Below are positions 13,906 to 21,287 of a stretch of 36,349 bases of DNA, piece by piece. The translations under genes were made by a program, and so were the position numbers. Under the pieces are notes generated by a model. It did not search any database, was not told where the DNA came from, and saw only the letters and a program-made list of their open reading frames with translations. This DNA is from Azospirillum sp. (GTDB lineage Bacteria > Pseudomonadota > Alphaproteobacteria > Azospirillales > Azospirillaceae), in assembly GCA_027483805.1 (NCBI GenBank), contig JAIXTS010000095.1, positions 1 to 36,349 of the forward strand, in the 5' to 3' direction. How positions within the stretch are numbered: the first letter of the stretch is position 1; the number at the start of each line of letters is the position of its first letter.

Positions 13906-14792
13906 CCCCCGAGCCGTAAGGATCGGATTGTTTGTGCCATCGCATCCACCGCCTCCCGGCGGGGAAAGGTTTCCCGGAACGCCAGACGCACCGTGCGTCC
14001 GGCGGTTCCGGGAACCAGCGGACGGGCCACGGTGCCCGGTACCGGAACAGCCCGGCCCGCCACCACCAGGGCCGGCGCCAGGGTGCAGCCATAACCGGCG
14101 GCCACCATGTTCAGCAGCATTTCCAGACTGGTCGCCCGCAGATCGGCACGGCCGGCGCGGGATTGTTGACAGGCGGCCAAGGCCTGATCACGCAGGCAAT
14201 GGCCATCCGCCAGCACCAGCATCTCCACCTCTGGCAATTGATCCTCGCGGATCATGGTCTGTGAGGCCAGGGGATGGGCTTCCGGCAGAACCAGCAGGAA
14301 GGGCTCATCGAACAGTGGCAGGCTTTGGATATCGTCTTGGTCTTCCGTCGTGGCCATCAGGATGGCGTCCAGTTCGTGCCGGCGCAGCCGGGCCAGCAGA
14401 TTATCGGTCACGTCCTCCCACAGCACGAGGTCCAATTCTGGATAGTCGCGTCGCAGCGGACCCAGAACACGGGGGATAAGGTAGGGGCCAAGGGTCGGGA
14501 TCACCCCAAGCCGTAAGGACCCGGCGAAAGGGTCTCGCCAACCCTGCGCCAATGATGTGATGGCATCGGCCTTTTCGACCGCGGCACGGGCAAGCGGAAC
14601 GATTTGATCGGCTGCCGGCGTCGGGATGACCGACTTGTTTGTCCGCTCGAACAGGGTGACGCCCAGCATCTCCTCTAACTTACGGATCTGCCCCGACAGG
14701 GTCGGCTGGCTGACATGGCAGGCTTCGGCCGCGCGGCCGAAATGCCTGTGGTCGGCAACGGCGATCAGATAGCGCAAGTCACGCAGGTTCAT
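13899..14792 (-). CDS. oxyR: OxyR, peroxide-sensing LysR-type regulator
   Basis: 297 residues: N-terminal winged HTH (MNLRDLRYLIAVADHRHFGR ... VSQPTLSGQIRKLEE), then the LysR effector domain. The redox-active pair is intact: ADGHCLRDQALAAC places Cys at exactly 199 and 208, as in E. coli OxyR, so it should form the peroxide-induced disulfide. No catalase or peroxiredoxin target is in the window; hemH and the copper genes are neighbours. Two iteron-like 17-mers lie inside this gene, near its end and at codons 91-96, both read as SLRLG. The divergent spacer carries the 20-bp palindrome. Confidence 0.94.
   Translation of the reverse strand: MNLRDLRYLIAVADHRHFGRAAEACHVSQPTLSGQIRKLEEMLGVTLFERTNKSVIPTPAADQIVPLARAAVEKADAITSLAQGWRDPFAGSLRLGVIPTLGPYLIPRVLGPLRRDYPELDLVLWEDVTDNLLARLRRHELDAILMATTEDQDDIQSLPLFDEPFLLVLPEAHPLASQTMIREDQLPEVEMLVLADGHCLRDQALAACQQSRAGRADLRATSLEMLLNMVAAGYGCTLAPALVVAGRAVPVPGTVARPLVPGTAGRTVRLAFRETFPRREAVDAMAQTIRSLRLGGY
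13906..13922 (+). repeat. iteron-like 17-mer within the 3' end of oxyR
   Basis: CCCCCGAGCCGTAAGGA, full match to the consensus. It begins one base after the SCO stop codon and lies in the last codons of oxyR, where it encodes SLRLGG on the minus strand. Confidence 0.75.
14503..14519 (+). repeat. iteron-like 17-mer inside oxyR
   Basis: ACCCCAAGCCGTAAGGA, one mismatch from the consensus at its first base. It encodes SLRLGV on the minus strand. Confidence 0.6.
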
Positions 14793-14901
14793 AAGCTCTT
14801 CTCGCAGATGCGCAATAGGTGGCGCCGATCATAATCATCTGAACAATCAATTGTACCGCCAAAACAGTGGCAGGTACTGTCTTCTTGTGCTGTTTTATTG
14901 G

Positions 14902-14921
14902 CGATTGCGACGTCGCAATCG
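14902..14921. promoter_or_regulatory. parS-like palindrome, copy 3 (perfect 20 bp)
   Basis: CGATTGCGACGTCGCAATCG is a perfect 20-bp palindrome with the same core as copies 1 and 2. It lies in the oxyR / YbaN-like divergent spacer, 14 bp before the latter's ATG. Confidence 0.6.
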
Positions 14922-14935
14922 GTGTCGGGAGAGTG

Positions 14936-15352
14936 ATGTTGAAAGCCCACCGCCCGTTGCCCTCTGCTGTCAGGCGTGGCCTCTATCGGCTGGGGGCCAG
15001 TCTGTTCCTCTTCCTGGGGATGATCGGCGTGGTGTTGCCGGTCATGCCGACGACGGTATTTTTCCTGCTGTCGGTCTGGTGCCTGCTACGGTTGGGCGAT
15101 CATCGGGCAGAGCGGCTGTTGAGCCATCCGCGTGTCGGACCACCCTTGCGCCTGTTCATTGAACAGGGGGCGATGACCCGGCGGGGCAAGATCGCGGCGT
15201 TGGGCGGCTTAAGCCTTGGCGCCGGCCTGCTTCTCCTGATGGCAGGAACCCATGGCTGGCTGGCGGGCGGTGGCATTGGAACCTTGGCCCTGGTGGGTAT
15301 TTACCTGGTCACGCGACCAGAACCACCGCTCCCCCAACCGGTAAGGGTCTAG
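14936..15352 (+). CDS. YbaN/DUF454 family inner-membrane protein
   Basis: 138 residues from ATG 14936 (GGGAG 5 bases upstream); the ORF-track start lies before the palindrome. The family hallmark is LGMIGVVLPVMPTTVFFLLSVWCL (the G-x-LP-x-(L/M)PTTPF type motif). It has three to four hydrophobic segments, at about 15-45 and 85-130. DUF454 proteins are small membrane proteins of uncertain function, often near haem or iron genes. An iteron-like 17-mer overlaps the last codons and a good terminator follows. Confidence 0.85.
   Translation: MLKAHRPLPSAVRRGLYRLGASLFLFLGMIGVVLPVMPTTVFFLLSVWCLLRLGDHRAERLLSHPRVGPPLRLFIEQGAMTRRGKIAALGGLSLGAGLLLLMAGTHGWLAGGGIGTLALVGIYLVTRPEPPLPQPVRV
15331..15347 (+). repeat. 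iteron-like 17-mer at 3' end of the YbaN-like gene
   Basis: CCCCCAACCGGTAAGGG, matching the consensus except for the last base; it encodes PQPVRV at the C-terminus. Confidence 0.65.
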
Positions 15353-15378
15353 CCCCTTTCCTTTCCAGAGAAACTCTA

Positions 15379-15408
15379 AAAGCCCATGGTCGCCAACACA
15401 TGGGCTTT
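15379..15408 (+). terminator. Rho-independent terminator after the YbaN-like gene
   Basis: AAAGCCCATG and CATGGGCTTT form a 10-bp stem with a 10-nt loop, followed by CTTTTTG. The symmetry could also serve the convergent AbrB-like gene. Confidence 0.85.
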
Positions 15409-15423
15409 CTTTTTGTCCGGGAT

Positions 15424-15657
15424 TCAGCCTTTGGCCGTACGGCCAAGCATGCTTTTCAACAGCTTTTCACCGGGCGCCTTCGCCGGGGCCGCCAATTCAA
15501 TACGATGATCGGCAGTCATCAATGCTGACAGTTTATCGCCGGACTTCAGGCCTAGATGCTCAAGCATCTCCGTTGTCAGCACGATGGTACCGTCGGGGCC
15601 GATGATCATGTCCATGGTTTTGGTCCGCGAATGATGAGCCCTCAAAATAGGCTTCAT
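15424..15657 (-). CDS. AbrB/SpoVT-type swapped-hairpin protein
   Basis: About 77 residues from ATG 15657 (AAGGTG three bases upstream). The ORF-track start is a TTG at 15672, and ATG 15615 is a third option. The core MIIGPDGTIVLTTEMLEHLGLKSGDKLSAL fits the AbrB/MazE β-hairpin pattern (G-xxIxLPxExxxxLGLxxGDxL). Such proteins are DNA-binding regulators or antitoxins. No toxin gene is adjacent, so an antitoxin role is not supported. It begins close behind the periplasmic binding protein gene and probably shares its transcript. The last residues are basic. Confidence 0.75.
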   Translation of the reverse strand: MKPILRAHHSRTKTMDMIIGPDGTIVLTTEMLEHLGLKSGDKLSALMTADHRIELAAPAKAPGEKLLKSMLGRTAKG

Positions 15658-15675
15658 CAGCACCTTGGGCAATGG

Positions 15676-16425
15676 TCACGATGGTGGCTTGCCTGTAATC
15701 ACATCCGGCAAGGCACCGTCGACCTGCAATCTGGCCAGTCCCTGATTGAATTGATCCAAAATCTGCTGGGCACGGGGATTGTCACGGGCCACGATCAGAT
15801 GCAGGGTCGTTTCGCTGGCCGCGGGTCCAGGGACCGTCGCCAGTTTCTCCCGCTCTGTCACGGTGGCCCGGCGAGCCTCAGCGATCCGGTCATCCTCCAC
15901 CATGAAGTCAGCCCGATCAGCAATGATCATGGGCAGGCAGCTGCGCTGCTGCGTTGGTGTCACACGCTGCACATCACCTTGTTGGATCAGCAGGTTCAGC
16001 CAAGGGGGCAGACCGTACCCAACGGCGGCACAGAGCCGTCGTCCCTTCATCCATCCGGTGGCCATGGCCGGCCGTTCATTCCCTGCGGCAACCACCAGAT
16101 GCTGGCGCACGATGGTGATGGGGTCGGAGAACAGCACTTCCCGCGCCCGTTGCTCGGTCCGGATATAGGGGAAGGTGGCGTCAAAGCGGTGAGCCAGCAG
16201 ACCTTCGTAACCCTGGCGCCAAGGCTCGACCCTGATATCGGTGCTGAGGCCGGCGTCGCTGAAAATTCTTCGGACCAGCGCCGTAACCGGACCACCATCC
16301 GGCAGGTTGTCATCGACATAAGGGGCATAGTCGCTGCCCGTCACCAGTTTTAAGGGTACGGGTTCCGCCCCCGCTGACAGGACCGGAACAAACACCGCCA
16401 GCAAAAGCGTGCCCCAGTGCCGCAC
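15676..16425 (-). CDS. periplasmic solute-binding protein, SBP family 3
   Basis: 249 residues starting at a GTG (16425) with GAGGA just upstream. A Sec signal peptide (LLLAVFVPVLSAGAEPVPLK, cleaved near GAE) is followed by the family 3 pattern: LVTGSDYAPYVDDNLPDGGP, RVEPWRQGYEGLLAHRFDATF, FSDPITIVRQ, ADFMVEDD and a C-terminal helical pair. The family binds polar amino acids or related small molecules in the periplasm. No ABC permease or ATPase gene is nearby, so it may be an orphan receptor. The AbrB-like gene follows on the same strand. Confidence 0.82.
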   Translation of the reverse strand: MRHWGTLLLAVFVPVLSAGAEPVPLKLVTGSDYAPYVDDNLPDGGPVTALVRRIFSDAGLSTDIRVEPWRQGYEGLLAHRFDATFPYIRTEQRAREVLFSDPITIVRQHLVVAAGNERPAMATGWMKGRRLCAAVGYGLPPWLNLLIQQGDVQRVTPTQQRSCLPMIIADRADFMVEDDRIAEARRATVTEREKLATVPGPAASETTLHLIVARDNPRAQQILDQFNQGLARLQVDGALPDVITGKPPS

Positions 16426-16506
16426 CCGTGTCCTCGCCGGCTGTCACCATCATGGTAAGCGTAGAGTTAACGGTGTCACCGGTCAATATTGCCGTGGTGC
16501 CGGCAG

Positions 16507-16523
16507 CCCCCGGGCAGTAAGGA
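16507..16523 (+). repeat. iteron-like 17-mer downstream of hemH
   Basis: CCCCCGGGCAGTAAGGA, in the spacer between hemH and the binding-protein gene. Confidence 0.68.
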
Positions 16524-16527
16524 TGGA

Positions 16528-17574
16528 TCAGATCCAGCCGGCCAGTTCACGTTCCACAAGGGTCCGCAGCAGGTTGATATGATCAGGATGATCATTCAGG
16601 CACGGGATATAGGTGAAATCAGTCCCCCCAGCGGTAAGGAAAGTCTCCCGGATACCCTGATTGACCTCTTCCAGCGTCTCCACACAATCACTGACAAAGG
16701 CAGGTGCCAGGATGGCGAGCTTCTTCACGCCTTGCGCCGGCAGGGCCTTGACCATCGGTTCCAGATAGGGCTGCAACCATTCTGTCCGGCCGAAACGCGA
16801 CTGGAAGGCATGGGTCAGGGTCTGGGCGTCCAGACCCAGCTTTTCCCGCAGCAGGCGGGCGGTCTTCAGACAATAGCAGTGATAGGGATCGCCCTTCTCC
16901 AGATACATTTTCGGCAGGCCGTGGAAGGACGTGATGATACGGTCGGGCTTCCAGGACAGGCCGTCCAGATGGCGGGAGACGCCGGCAGCCAGCGCCTCAA
17001 TATAGGCGGGATCGTCGTGATAGGTCGGGACTGTGCGGATCGCCGGCTGGCGGCGCAGCGTCATCAGATGACGGAACGCCTGATCACAGGCCGTGGCCGT
17101 GGTCGTTGCACTATATTGCGGATATAGCGGGAATAACAGGATACGCTCGCAGCCCTGTGCGATCAGGCTGTCAATGCCCTTGGCCGTGGAGGGATGGCCA
17201 TAGCGCATGCCCCATTCCACGATGATCCGCCCCGAATGCCTGCTTTCCAGCGCGACCCGCAACCCATCCGTCTGGGCGCGCGTGAACGTCTTCAGCGGGC
17301 TTTCATTCAGATCCTGATTCCAGATGCCGGCATAGGCGTGACCGCTTTTTTTCGGGCGGAAGGTCAGGATGATGCCCTGCAGGATCGGCTGCCAGATGGC
17401 CTGCGGCACTTCCACCACCCGGCGGTCGGACAGGAATTCCGACAGGTATCGGCGCATCGACCAGTAATCGGTCGCTTCCGGGGTTCCCAGATTGATCAGC
17501 AGCACGCCGATCTTGGGGGCCCTGACAGGCGGATGGCCGGCGGGCAGGGCGGGCGGGGGGCTGTTCTGGGTCAA
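16528..17574 (-). CDS. hemH: ferrochelatase
   Basis: HemH inserts Fe(II) into protoporphyrin IX to form protohaem. The protein carries IGVLLINLGTPEATDYWSMR at the start, YLSEFLSDRRVVEVPQAIWQ, the FHGLP motif with the catalytic His (ITSFHGLPKMYLEKGDPY), and a conserved acidic region late on (FVSDCVETLEEVN). I prefer the TTG at 17574 (MTQNSPPPALPAGHPP; about 348 residues), by analogy with related N-termini; GTG 17586 is an alternative. The ORF-track start lies within the small upstream gene. An iteron-like 17-mer lies in the 3' part, read as FLTAGGT. Confidence 0.93.
   Translation of the reverse strand: MTQNSPPPALPAGHPPVRAPKIGVLLINLGTPEATDYWSMRRYLSEFLSDRRVVEVPQAIWQPILQGIILTFRPKKSGHAYAGIWNQDLNESPLKTFTRAQTDGLRVALESRHSGRIIVEWGMRYGHPSTAKGIDSLIAQGCERILLFPLYPQYSATTTATACDQAFRHLMTLRRQPAIRTVPTYHDDPAYIEALAAGVSRHLDGLSWKPDRIITSFHGLPKMYLEKGDPYHCYCLKTARLLREKLGLDAQTLTHAFQSRFGRTEWLQPYLEPMVKALPAQGVKKLAILAPAFVSDCVETLEEVNQGIRETFLTAGGTDFTYIPCLNDHPDHINLLRTLVERELAGWI
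16624..16640 (+). repeat. iteron-like 17-mer inside hemH
   Basis: CCCCCCAGCGGTAAGGA, a full consensus match; read on the minus strand it encodes FLTAGGT near the C-terminus of HemH. Confidence 0.68.
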
Positions 17575-17614
17575 TTCCGGGTACACTCTGACAGGGATGG
17601 GGTACCCGTTCCGG

Positions 17615-17785
17615 TCAGGAATGGGCGCGCACCATCGCCGCCAGTGCTTTGCGGTGACGGTGCGCCTGCAACAAGATATCCGCTGGCGCCAAACCTTCAA
17701 TGACCAACCGGCCGTTTTCCGCCGAAAGACCTGCGCCATGCCGGCGCAGCGACTGAATCAGCTTTTCAAGGGATTTTCGCTGCAT
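17615..17785 (-). CDS. small TubC_N-like protein upstream of hemH
   Basis: 56 residues from ATG 17785 with a very strong GGAGGAAGGA ribosome binding site (4 bases away), which decides the start over the ORF-track M at 17833. The pattern LEKLIQSLRRHGAGLSAENG, RLVIEGLAP and RKALAAMVRAHS resembles the TubC_N docking fold (helix, G-xx-L, β-hairpin, AP-x-x-L, two helices), normally found at NRPS/PKS termini. Here it stands free, with no NRPS in the window. Similarity is by eye and moderate. It may be co-transcribed with hemH, 40 bp downstream. Confidence 0.65.
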   Translation of the reverse strand: MQRKSLEKLIQSLRRHGAGLSAENGRLVIEGLAPADILLQAHRHRKALAAMVRAHS

Positions 17786-17861
17786 TGTCCTTCCTCCATC
17801 ACGATGATCGCAGGATGGCAGGAAGGACGACAACAGGGAAATCGATTGATCGAATTGTGAC

Positions 17862-17878
17862 GATAGGTATGACCTATC
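17862..17878. promoter_or_regulatory. inverted repeat upstream of the small TubC_N-like gene
   Basis: GATAGGT-ATG-ACCTATC is a perfect inverted repeat with 7-bp arms. It overlaps the stop codon of the YchJ-like gene and lies about 80 bp upstream of 17785. It may be an operator; nothing else supports this. Confidence 0.35.
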
Positions 17879-18353
17879 AGGCGCCGCAGCACTTCTTGAA
17901 CTTTTTTCCCGACCCGCAGGTGCAGGGATCGTTGCGGCCGACCTTCACCACGGTGCGCGGGCGCTGGCCCATGACGCCATCCACATACCACCAGCGGCCA
18001 TCCTGGCTTTTGAAGCGGCCGGTTTCGTGATGGATCAGGTCCTTGCCGTCCATCGTGAACTTGGCCACGAACTCGACATAGGCTTCATCGGCGGTCTGGC
18101 CATCGGCGGTGGAGCGCACCTCCAGCCCGGTCCAGATGCTTTTGGACGCCCATTCGGTGACCTGTTCCACATCGAAATCATCCTGCGTGCCCGGCAGCAG
18201 GGTTTCGCCCAGATAGTTGACATCCTGCTTGGCAAACGCAGTGTAGCGCGACCGCATCAGCGCTTCGGGCGTCGGGGCCGGTTCGGTGCGGGCCAGATAG
18301 GGGCCGCAGCAGGCGTCAAATTCACGGCCGCTGTCACAGGGGCACTTGCTCAT
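17877..18353 (-). CDS. YchJ-family (UPF0225) protein with SEC-C motifs
   Basis: 158 residues from ATG 18353 ([20 protein letters not shown]). The N-terminal zinc-binding SEC-C motif (CPCDSG ... CC) is followed by the YchJ core: [20 protein letters not shown], a W--L-V segment and [10 protein letters not shown] second SEC-C motif sits at the C-terminus ([19 protein letters not shown]). This architecture is standard for YchJ. SEC-C motifs bind zinc and occur in SecA and its relatives; the function of YchJ is not established. Convergence with no gene; tdk lies upstream in the same direction. Confidence 0.92.
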   Translation of the reverse strand: MSKCPCDSGREFDACCGPYLARTEPAPTPEALMRSRYTAFAKQDVNYLGETLLPGTQDDFDVEQVTEWASKSIWTGLEVRSTADGQTADEAYVEFVAKFTMDGKDLIHHETGRFKSQDGRWWYVDGVMGQRPRTVVKVGRNDPCTCGSGKKFKKCCGA

Positions 18354-18427
18354 TTGCTCACTCGTTCCTGAAAGTCGTTTGCTGGGGGCGGGATAGCGCA
18401 TCATGGCGCCATCCACCAGTGCGCTTA

Positions 18428-19012
18428 TCACAGATCCAATGACAGTTCGCGGCCCGGTGCCTCGCTATGGTCGTGCCAATGCAGGTTGCAGCGCGGTTCG
18501 TACAGATCGGCCTGCCCCAGTTCCACGGTGCGGTCATTGCGGTGTTTCTTGAAGCTTTTATGGGCTTCATGGCCGCAGACGGCGCAGCGCGATTTCAGCT
18601 TCCACAGACCATCCGCCATGGCCGCCAGCGTGGCGGTGACGGAAAAGGCCCGACCGCGCCAATCCATATCCAGGCCCGACACGGCGACATCGATACCCCG
18701 GTGCAGCAGGGTACGCACATCCTCCACCAGGTCACCGTGATAATGCGGTTCGACGCAGAATTGCACCTCGTCGATGAACACGGCCTTGATATTGTCGGGT
18801 ACGGCGGGCATGCGGGTGATGGGAAGGGCGTCGAAGCCGATACCATCATGATTGACCACCCGGTTTTCCGCATAGCGCACGTCAAAGGCCGGTTTCAGCA
18901 GCATGATGTGGGAGCCGGTGCCATGCGTGTACCAGATGGCGCGCTTCAGAATCTCCGTGGACTTGCCCGAAAACATGGGTCCGCAGATGACTTCCAGCTT
19001 TCCGTAGCGCAT
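18428..19012 (-). CDS. tdk: thymidine kinase (type II)
   Basis: 194 residues. Tdk phosphorylates thymidine in nucleoside salvage. Motifs: P-loop [18 protein letters not shown] (about 8-25), the Walker-B-like [11 protein letters not shown] (about 79-89, with the catalytic Glu on the family pattern), [10 protein letters not shown], and the C-terminal zinc ribbon starting CAVCGHEA with further Cys and His ([10 protein letters not shown]). The length is normal. The ATG at 19012 is the natural start (MRYGKLEVI). It is divergent from the methyltransferase gene. Confidence 0.96.
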   Translation of the reverse strand: MRYGKLEVICGPMFSGKSTEILKRAIWYTHGTGSHIMLLKPAFDVRYAENRVVNHDGIGFDALPITRMPAVPDNIKAVFIDEVQFCVEPHYHGDLVEDVRTLLHRGIDVAVSGLDMDWRGRAFSVTATLAAMADGLWKLKSRCAVCGHEAHKSFKKHRNDRTVELGQADLYEPRCNLHWHDHSEAPGRELSLDL

Positions 19013-19106
19013 GCCTGTTTCCTGTCGAAGGGTCGGGGCTTTCCATAGCCGAGTTCATGGCTTCATGCCATGAAAACAGGGTTCGGGTGGGGCAGGGAAG
19101 GGGATC

Positions 19107-20597
19107 ATGCGGGGCTGGACAGACGGTTATGTGACCGAGATCGGCTATACCTACAGCTTTCATGCGGAGCTGCAGCCCTGGCCCCTGGCCGATGCATTGG
19201 GGGCGCGGTCGCCCATCCAGCCGGGACAGCCGTTTGATTATTGCGAGTTGGGTTTTGGTCAAGGCTTCAGCCTGGCCTTGCTGGCCGCTGCCAACCCACG
19301 GGGCCGGTTCTGGGGCAACGATATCAACCCGGACCATGTGGCCCACGCACGCTGGCTGGCCGATGGCGCGGGCTTGCCAAACCTGACGGTCAGCCCGTTG
19401 GGCTTCGCGGATTATGCCGACACGCACCTGCCTTCCTTCGACATTGTCGCCCTTCATGGTGTGTGGTCCTGGGTGGGGCCGCAGCAGCGGACGGAAATCG
19501 TTGCCTTTCTGGACCGCCATCTGAAGCCCGGCGGGGTCGTTTACCTGGGCTATAACGTCCTGCCGGGCTGGGCCCAATATCTGCCGCTGCGGGAGGTGAT
19601 GCTGGCATCGGCGCGGCGGGGGCAGGGGAGTTTGGCCGACCGTATCGCCGGCTCTCTGGCCCTGGCGGAACGGTTGCGCACACAGGAGGCGGGATATTTC
19701 CGGGTCAATCCCACCGTGTCCACCCGCCTGGACGCGCTGCTGGAACGACCCGTCGATTATCTGGCCCACGAATATTTCAATGAGAACTGGCATCCGACCT
19801 ATTTCACCGATCTGGCGGCGGCCCTGGCGCCCGCAGGTTTGCATCTGGCCGCACAGGCGCGGGCGGCAGACCGGTGGGAGGAAGAGGCGCTGAAAGAGGC
19901 TATCCTTACCGTTGGGGGGAAAGGGGCAGCCGACGACCCGGAATTTGCCGAATTGCTGCGCGACTTCCTGACCAACCGGCCCTTCCGGCGCGACCTGTTC
20001 ATTGCCAAGGGAGGGGTGGAGCGCAGGGCGTTGGAGCGGTCCTGGGCCGCCCTGGGCCATCCCCGCGACCTGCCACGGCGGGCGACGCCCGCCACGCTGC
20101 CGATCGAGGTCCCTTACGATGCCGCCCATGCGGCCCTGACGGCCTTGCAGGCCGGTCCCATGACGCATGCCGCGCTTCTGGCTTGTCTGGGGGACCAGGG
20201 CCCGGCCGCCCTTGCAGTGTTGGCCGCACTGGATCTGGTGGCGCCAGCCCTGCCAGAGGACGGCTTGGCCGACCGCCGTGAAGGGTGCGATCGGCTGAAT
20301 GGTCTGCTGCTGGCCGATGCGGCGACCGCTGACCGCATGCCGGCGCTGGCCAGCCCCGTAACCGGTGGCGGGATTGCGGTGGATCGGGTGGGCAAGCTGT
20401 TCCTGGCCGGGCTGGCAGTCGGGGCGGACCCTGTGCTCCATGCCTTTGGAACGCTGGAAACGGCCGGGCAGCGCGTCCTGCGGGATGGCAAACCCATTAC
20501 AACAGCGCAGCGGCACAAGGTGGAGTTGGGCGAACGCTGGGAGAGCTTTGCCAAACGGCGTCTGCCGGTTCTGCATGCCTTGGGTGCGGTGCCATAG
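19107..20597 (+). CDS. SAM-dependent methyltransferase with regulatory domain
   Basis: 496 residues. A Rossmann-type class I methyltransferase fold: motif I is FDYCELGFGQGFSLALLA (about 43-60), the acidic residue is in GNDINPDHV, and DIVALHGVWSWV and LKPGGVVYLGYNVLPGW follow. The next part, VDYLAHEYFNENWHPTYFTD, fits the methyltransferase regulatory domain (MethyTransf_Reg) found in large bacterial enzymes of this type, and the C-terminal third is helical. The target is unknown. It lies 0.7 kb before the flagellar block, which permits, but does not prove, a link with flagellin or surface modification. An iteron-like 17-mer lies at 19903-19919. Confidence 0.85.
   Translation: MRGWTDGYVTEIGYTYSFHAELQPWPLADALGARSPIQPGQPFDYCELGFGQGFSLALLAAANPRGRFWGNDINPDHVAHARWLADGAGLPNLTVSPLGFADYADTHLPSFDIVALHGVWSWVGPQQRTEIVAFLDRHLKPGGVVYLGYNVLPGWAQYLPLREVMLASARRGQGSLADRIAGSLALAERLRTQEAGYFRVNPTVSTRLDALLERPVDYLAHEYFNENWHPTYFTDLAAALAPAGLHLAAQARAADRWEEEALKEAILTVGGKGAADDPEFAELLRDFLTNRPFRRDLFIAKGGVERRALERSWAALGHPRDLPRRATPATLPIEVPYDAAHAALTALQAGPMTHAALLACLGDQGPAALAVLAALDLVAPALPEDGLADRREGCDRLNGLLLADAATADRMPALASPVTGGGIAVDRVGKLFLAGLAVGADPVLHAFGTLETAGQRVLRDGKPITTAQRHKVELGERWESFAKRRLPVLHALGAVP
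19903..19919 (-). repeat. iteron-like 17-mer inside methyltransferase gene
   Basis: TCCTTACCGTTGGGGGG on plus, that is CCCCCCAACGGTAAGGA on minus. It is the farthest copy seen to the right of the origin and encodes LTVGG. Confidence 0.68.
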
Positions 20598-20680
20598 TCC
20601 GACGTCCGGGGTATTTGCGAAATCGAGGTAATCCATAGGAAGGAGGTGGAAATTCTTGCGGTTGCGGTGCACCATGCTGA

Positions 20681-20719
20681 TGCGCCCACCTGCGTGGGCC
20701 CCTGCGATGGAGAGACGCC
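20681..20719. repeat. possible third, partial copy of the structured element
   Basis: GCCCAC-CTGC-GTGGGC (20684-20699) is a perfect 6-bp hairpin. It is followed by CC-GCGAT-GAGAG with the same spacing as in 4800-4918, about 25 of 35 positions identical. No hairpin or TTGACCAT box is found beside it. It is weaker than the first two copies. Confidence 0.4.
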
Positions 20720-20721
20720 CC

Positions 20722-21030
20722 ATGCCGCGCAAATCCGCCAAATCCGAAGCCTTGTCCGTGCCTGAAACCGAACCGGTGGTGACTGCCCCGCCGGTGAAAA
20801 AAGCCAAGGCCCCTGCCAAACCCCGTACCAAGAAGGTGCCGGCAGCGCCTGTGCTGGCGGCCTCTGCCGTCGCCGTTGAACCCACGACAGACCAGGTGGC
20901 CGAAGAAGCCTACCTGCTCTGGCTGTCCGAAGGGGAGCCGACGGGCCGTGATGTCGAACATTGGCTGCTCGCCGAACAGATTGTGCGCAGCCGCCTGTCG
21001 CTCTTGTCCGCGGCGGTTCATTCCGCCTGA
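20722..21030 (+). CDS. DUF2934 protein
   Basis: 102 residues from ATG 20722 (GGAGAG 7 bases upstream; the ORF-track start at 20656 lies in the leader). A long Lys/Pro/Ala-rich basic N-terminus (KAKAPAKPRTKKVPAAP) resembles histone-like linkers. A C-terminal DUF2934 domain follows (VAEEAYLLWLSEGEPTGRDV and EHWLLAEQI, the pattern AYxLW-x-GxPxGxDxEHWLxAE). DUF2934 proteins are small and of unknown function, common in Rhizobiales and Rhodospirillales. A strong terminator follows the gene. Confidence 0.85.
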   Translation: MPRKSAKSEALSVPETEPVVTAPPVKKAKAPAKPRTKKVPAAPVLAASAVAVEPTTDQVAEEAYLLWLSEGEPTGRDVEHWLLAEQIVRSRLSLLSAAVHSA

Positions 21031-21055
21031 TCCGGACCAGCGCGTTCCGTGGCCC

Positions 21056-21079
21056 ACCCCCGCCCATCCGGGCGGGGGT
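21056..21079 (+). terminator. Rho-independent terminator after the DUF2934 gene
   Basis: ACCCCCGCCC-ATCC-GGGCGGGGGT is a perfect 10-bp stem with a 4-nt loop, followed by TGTTTTTTC. It separates the DUF2934 gene from the flagellar block. Confidence 0.92.
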
Positions 21080-21204
21080 TTGTTTTTTCACCACCCGGCC
21101 ATCCTTGCCGTTTCCAGCTTTTTCCATTCGGCAGAATCTGCCCAGGGTCGATCCTGCCCCCTGCCAGATGCACTGAAATCCTTATAAATCAATGTCATGA
21201 TGAG

Positions 21205-21221
21205 TTGGCCCGCCTGTTGCA
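21205..21221 (+). promoter_or_regulatory. σ54-type promoter of flgK
   Basis: TTGGCCCGCCTGTTGCA has the invariant GG-N10-GC of -24/-12 promoters and fits TGGCACG-N4-TTGCA at nearly all positions. It lies about 67 bp upstream of the flgK ATG. Confidence 0.82.
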
Positions 21222-21287
21222 TTTAACGGTGCGGGCCGGTCATGGGGATCGGTCCTGACGCTTTTGTCAGAACAAGGGACCCGCCCG

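Noticed and set aside
18882-20885. 667-aa minus-strand ORF
   Set aside because: It is a shadow antisense to the methyltransferase gene; low-complexity Gly/Arg/Gln-rich sequence and no domain.
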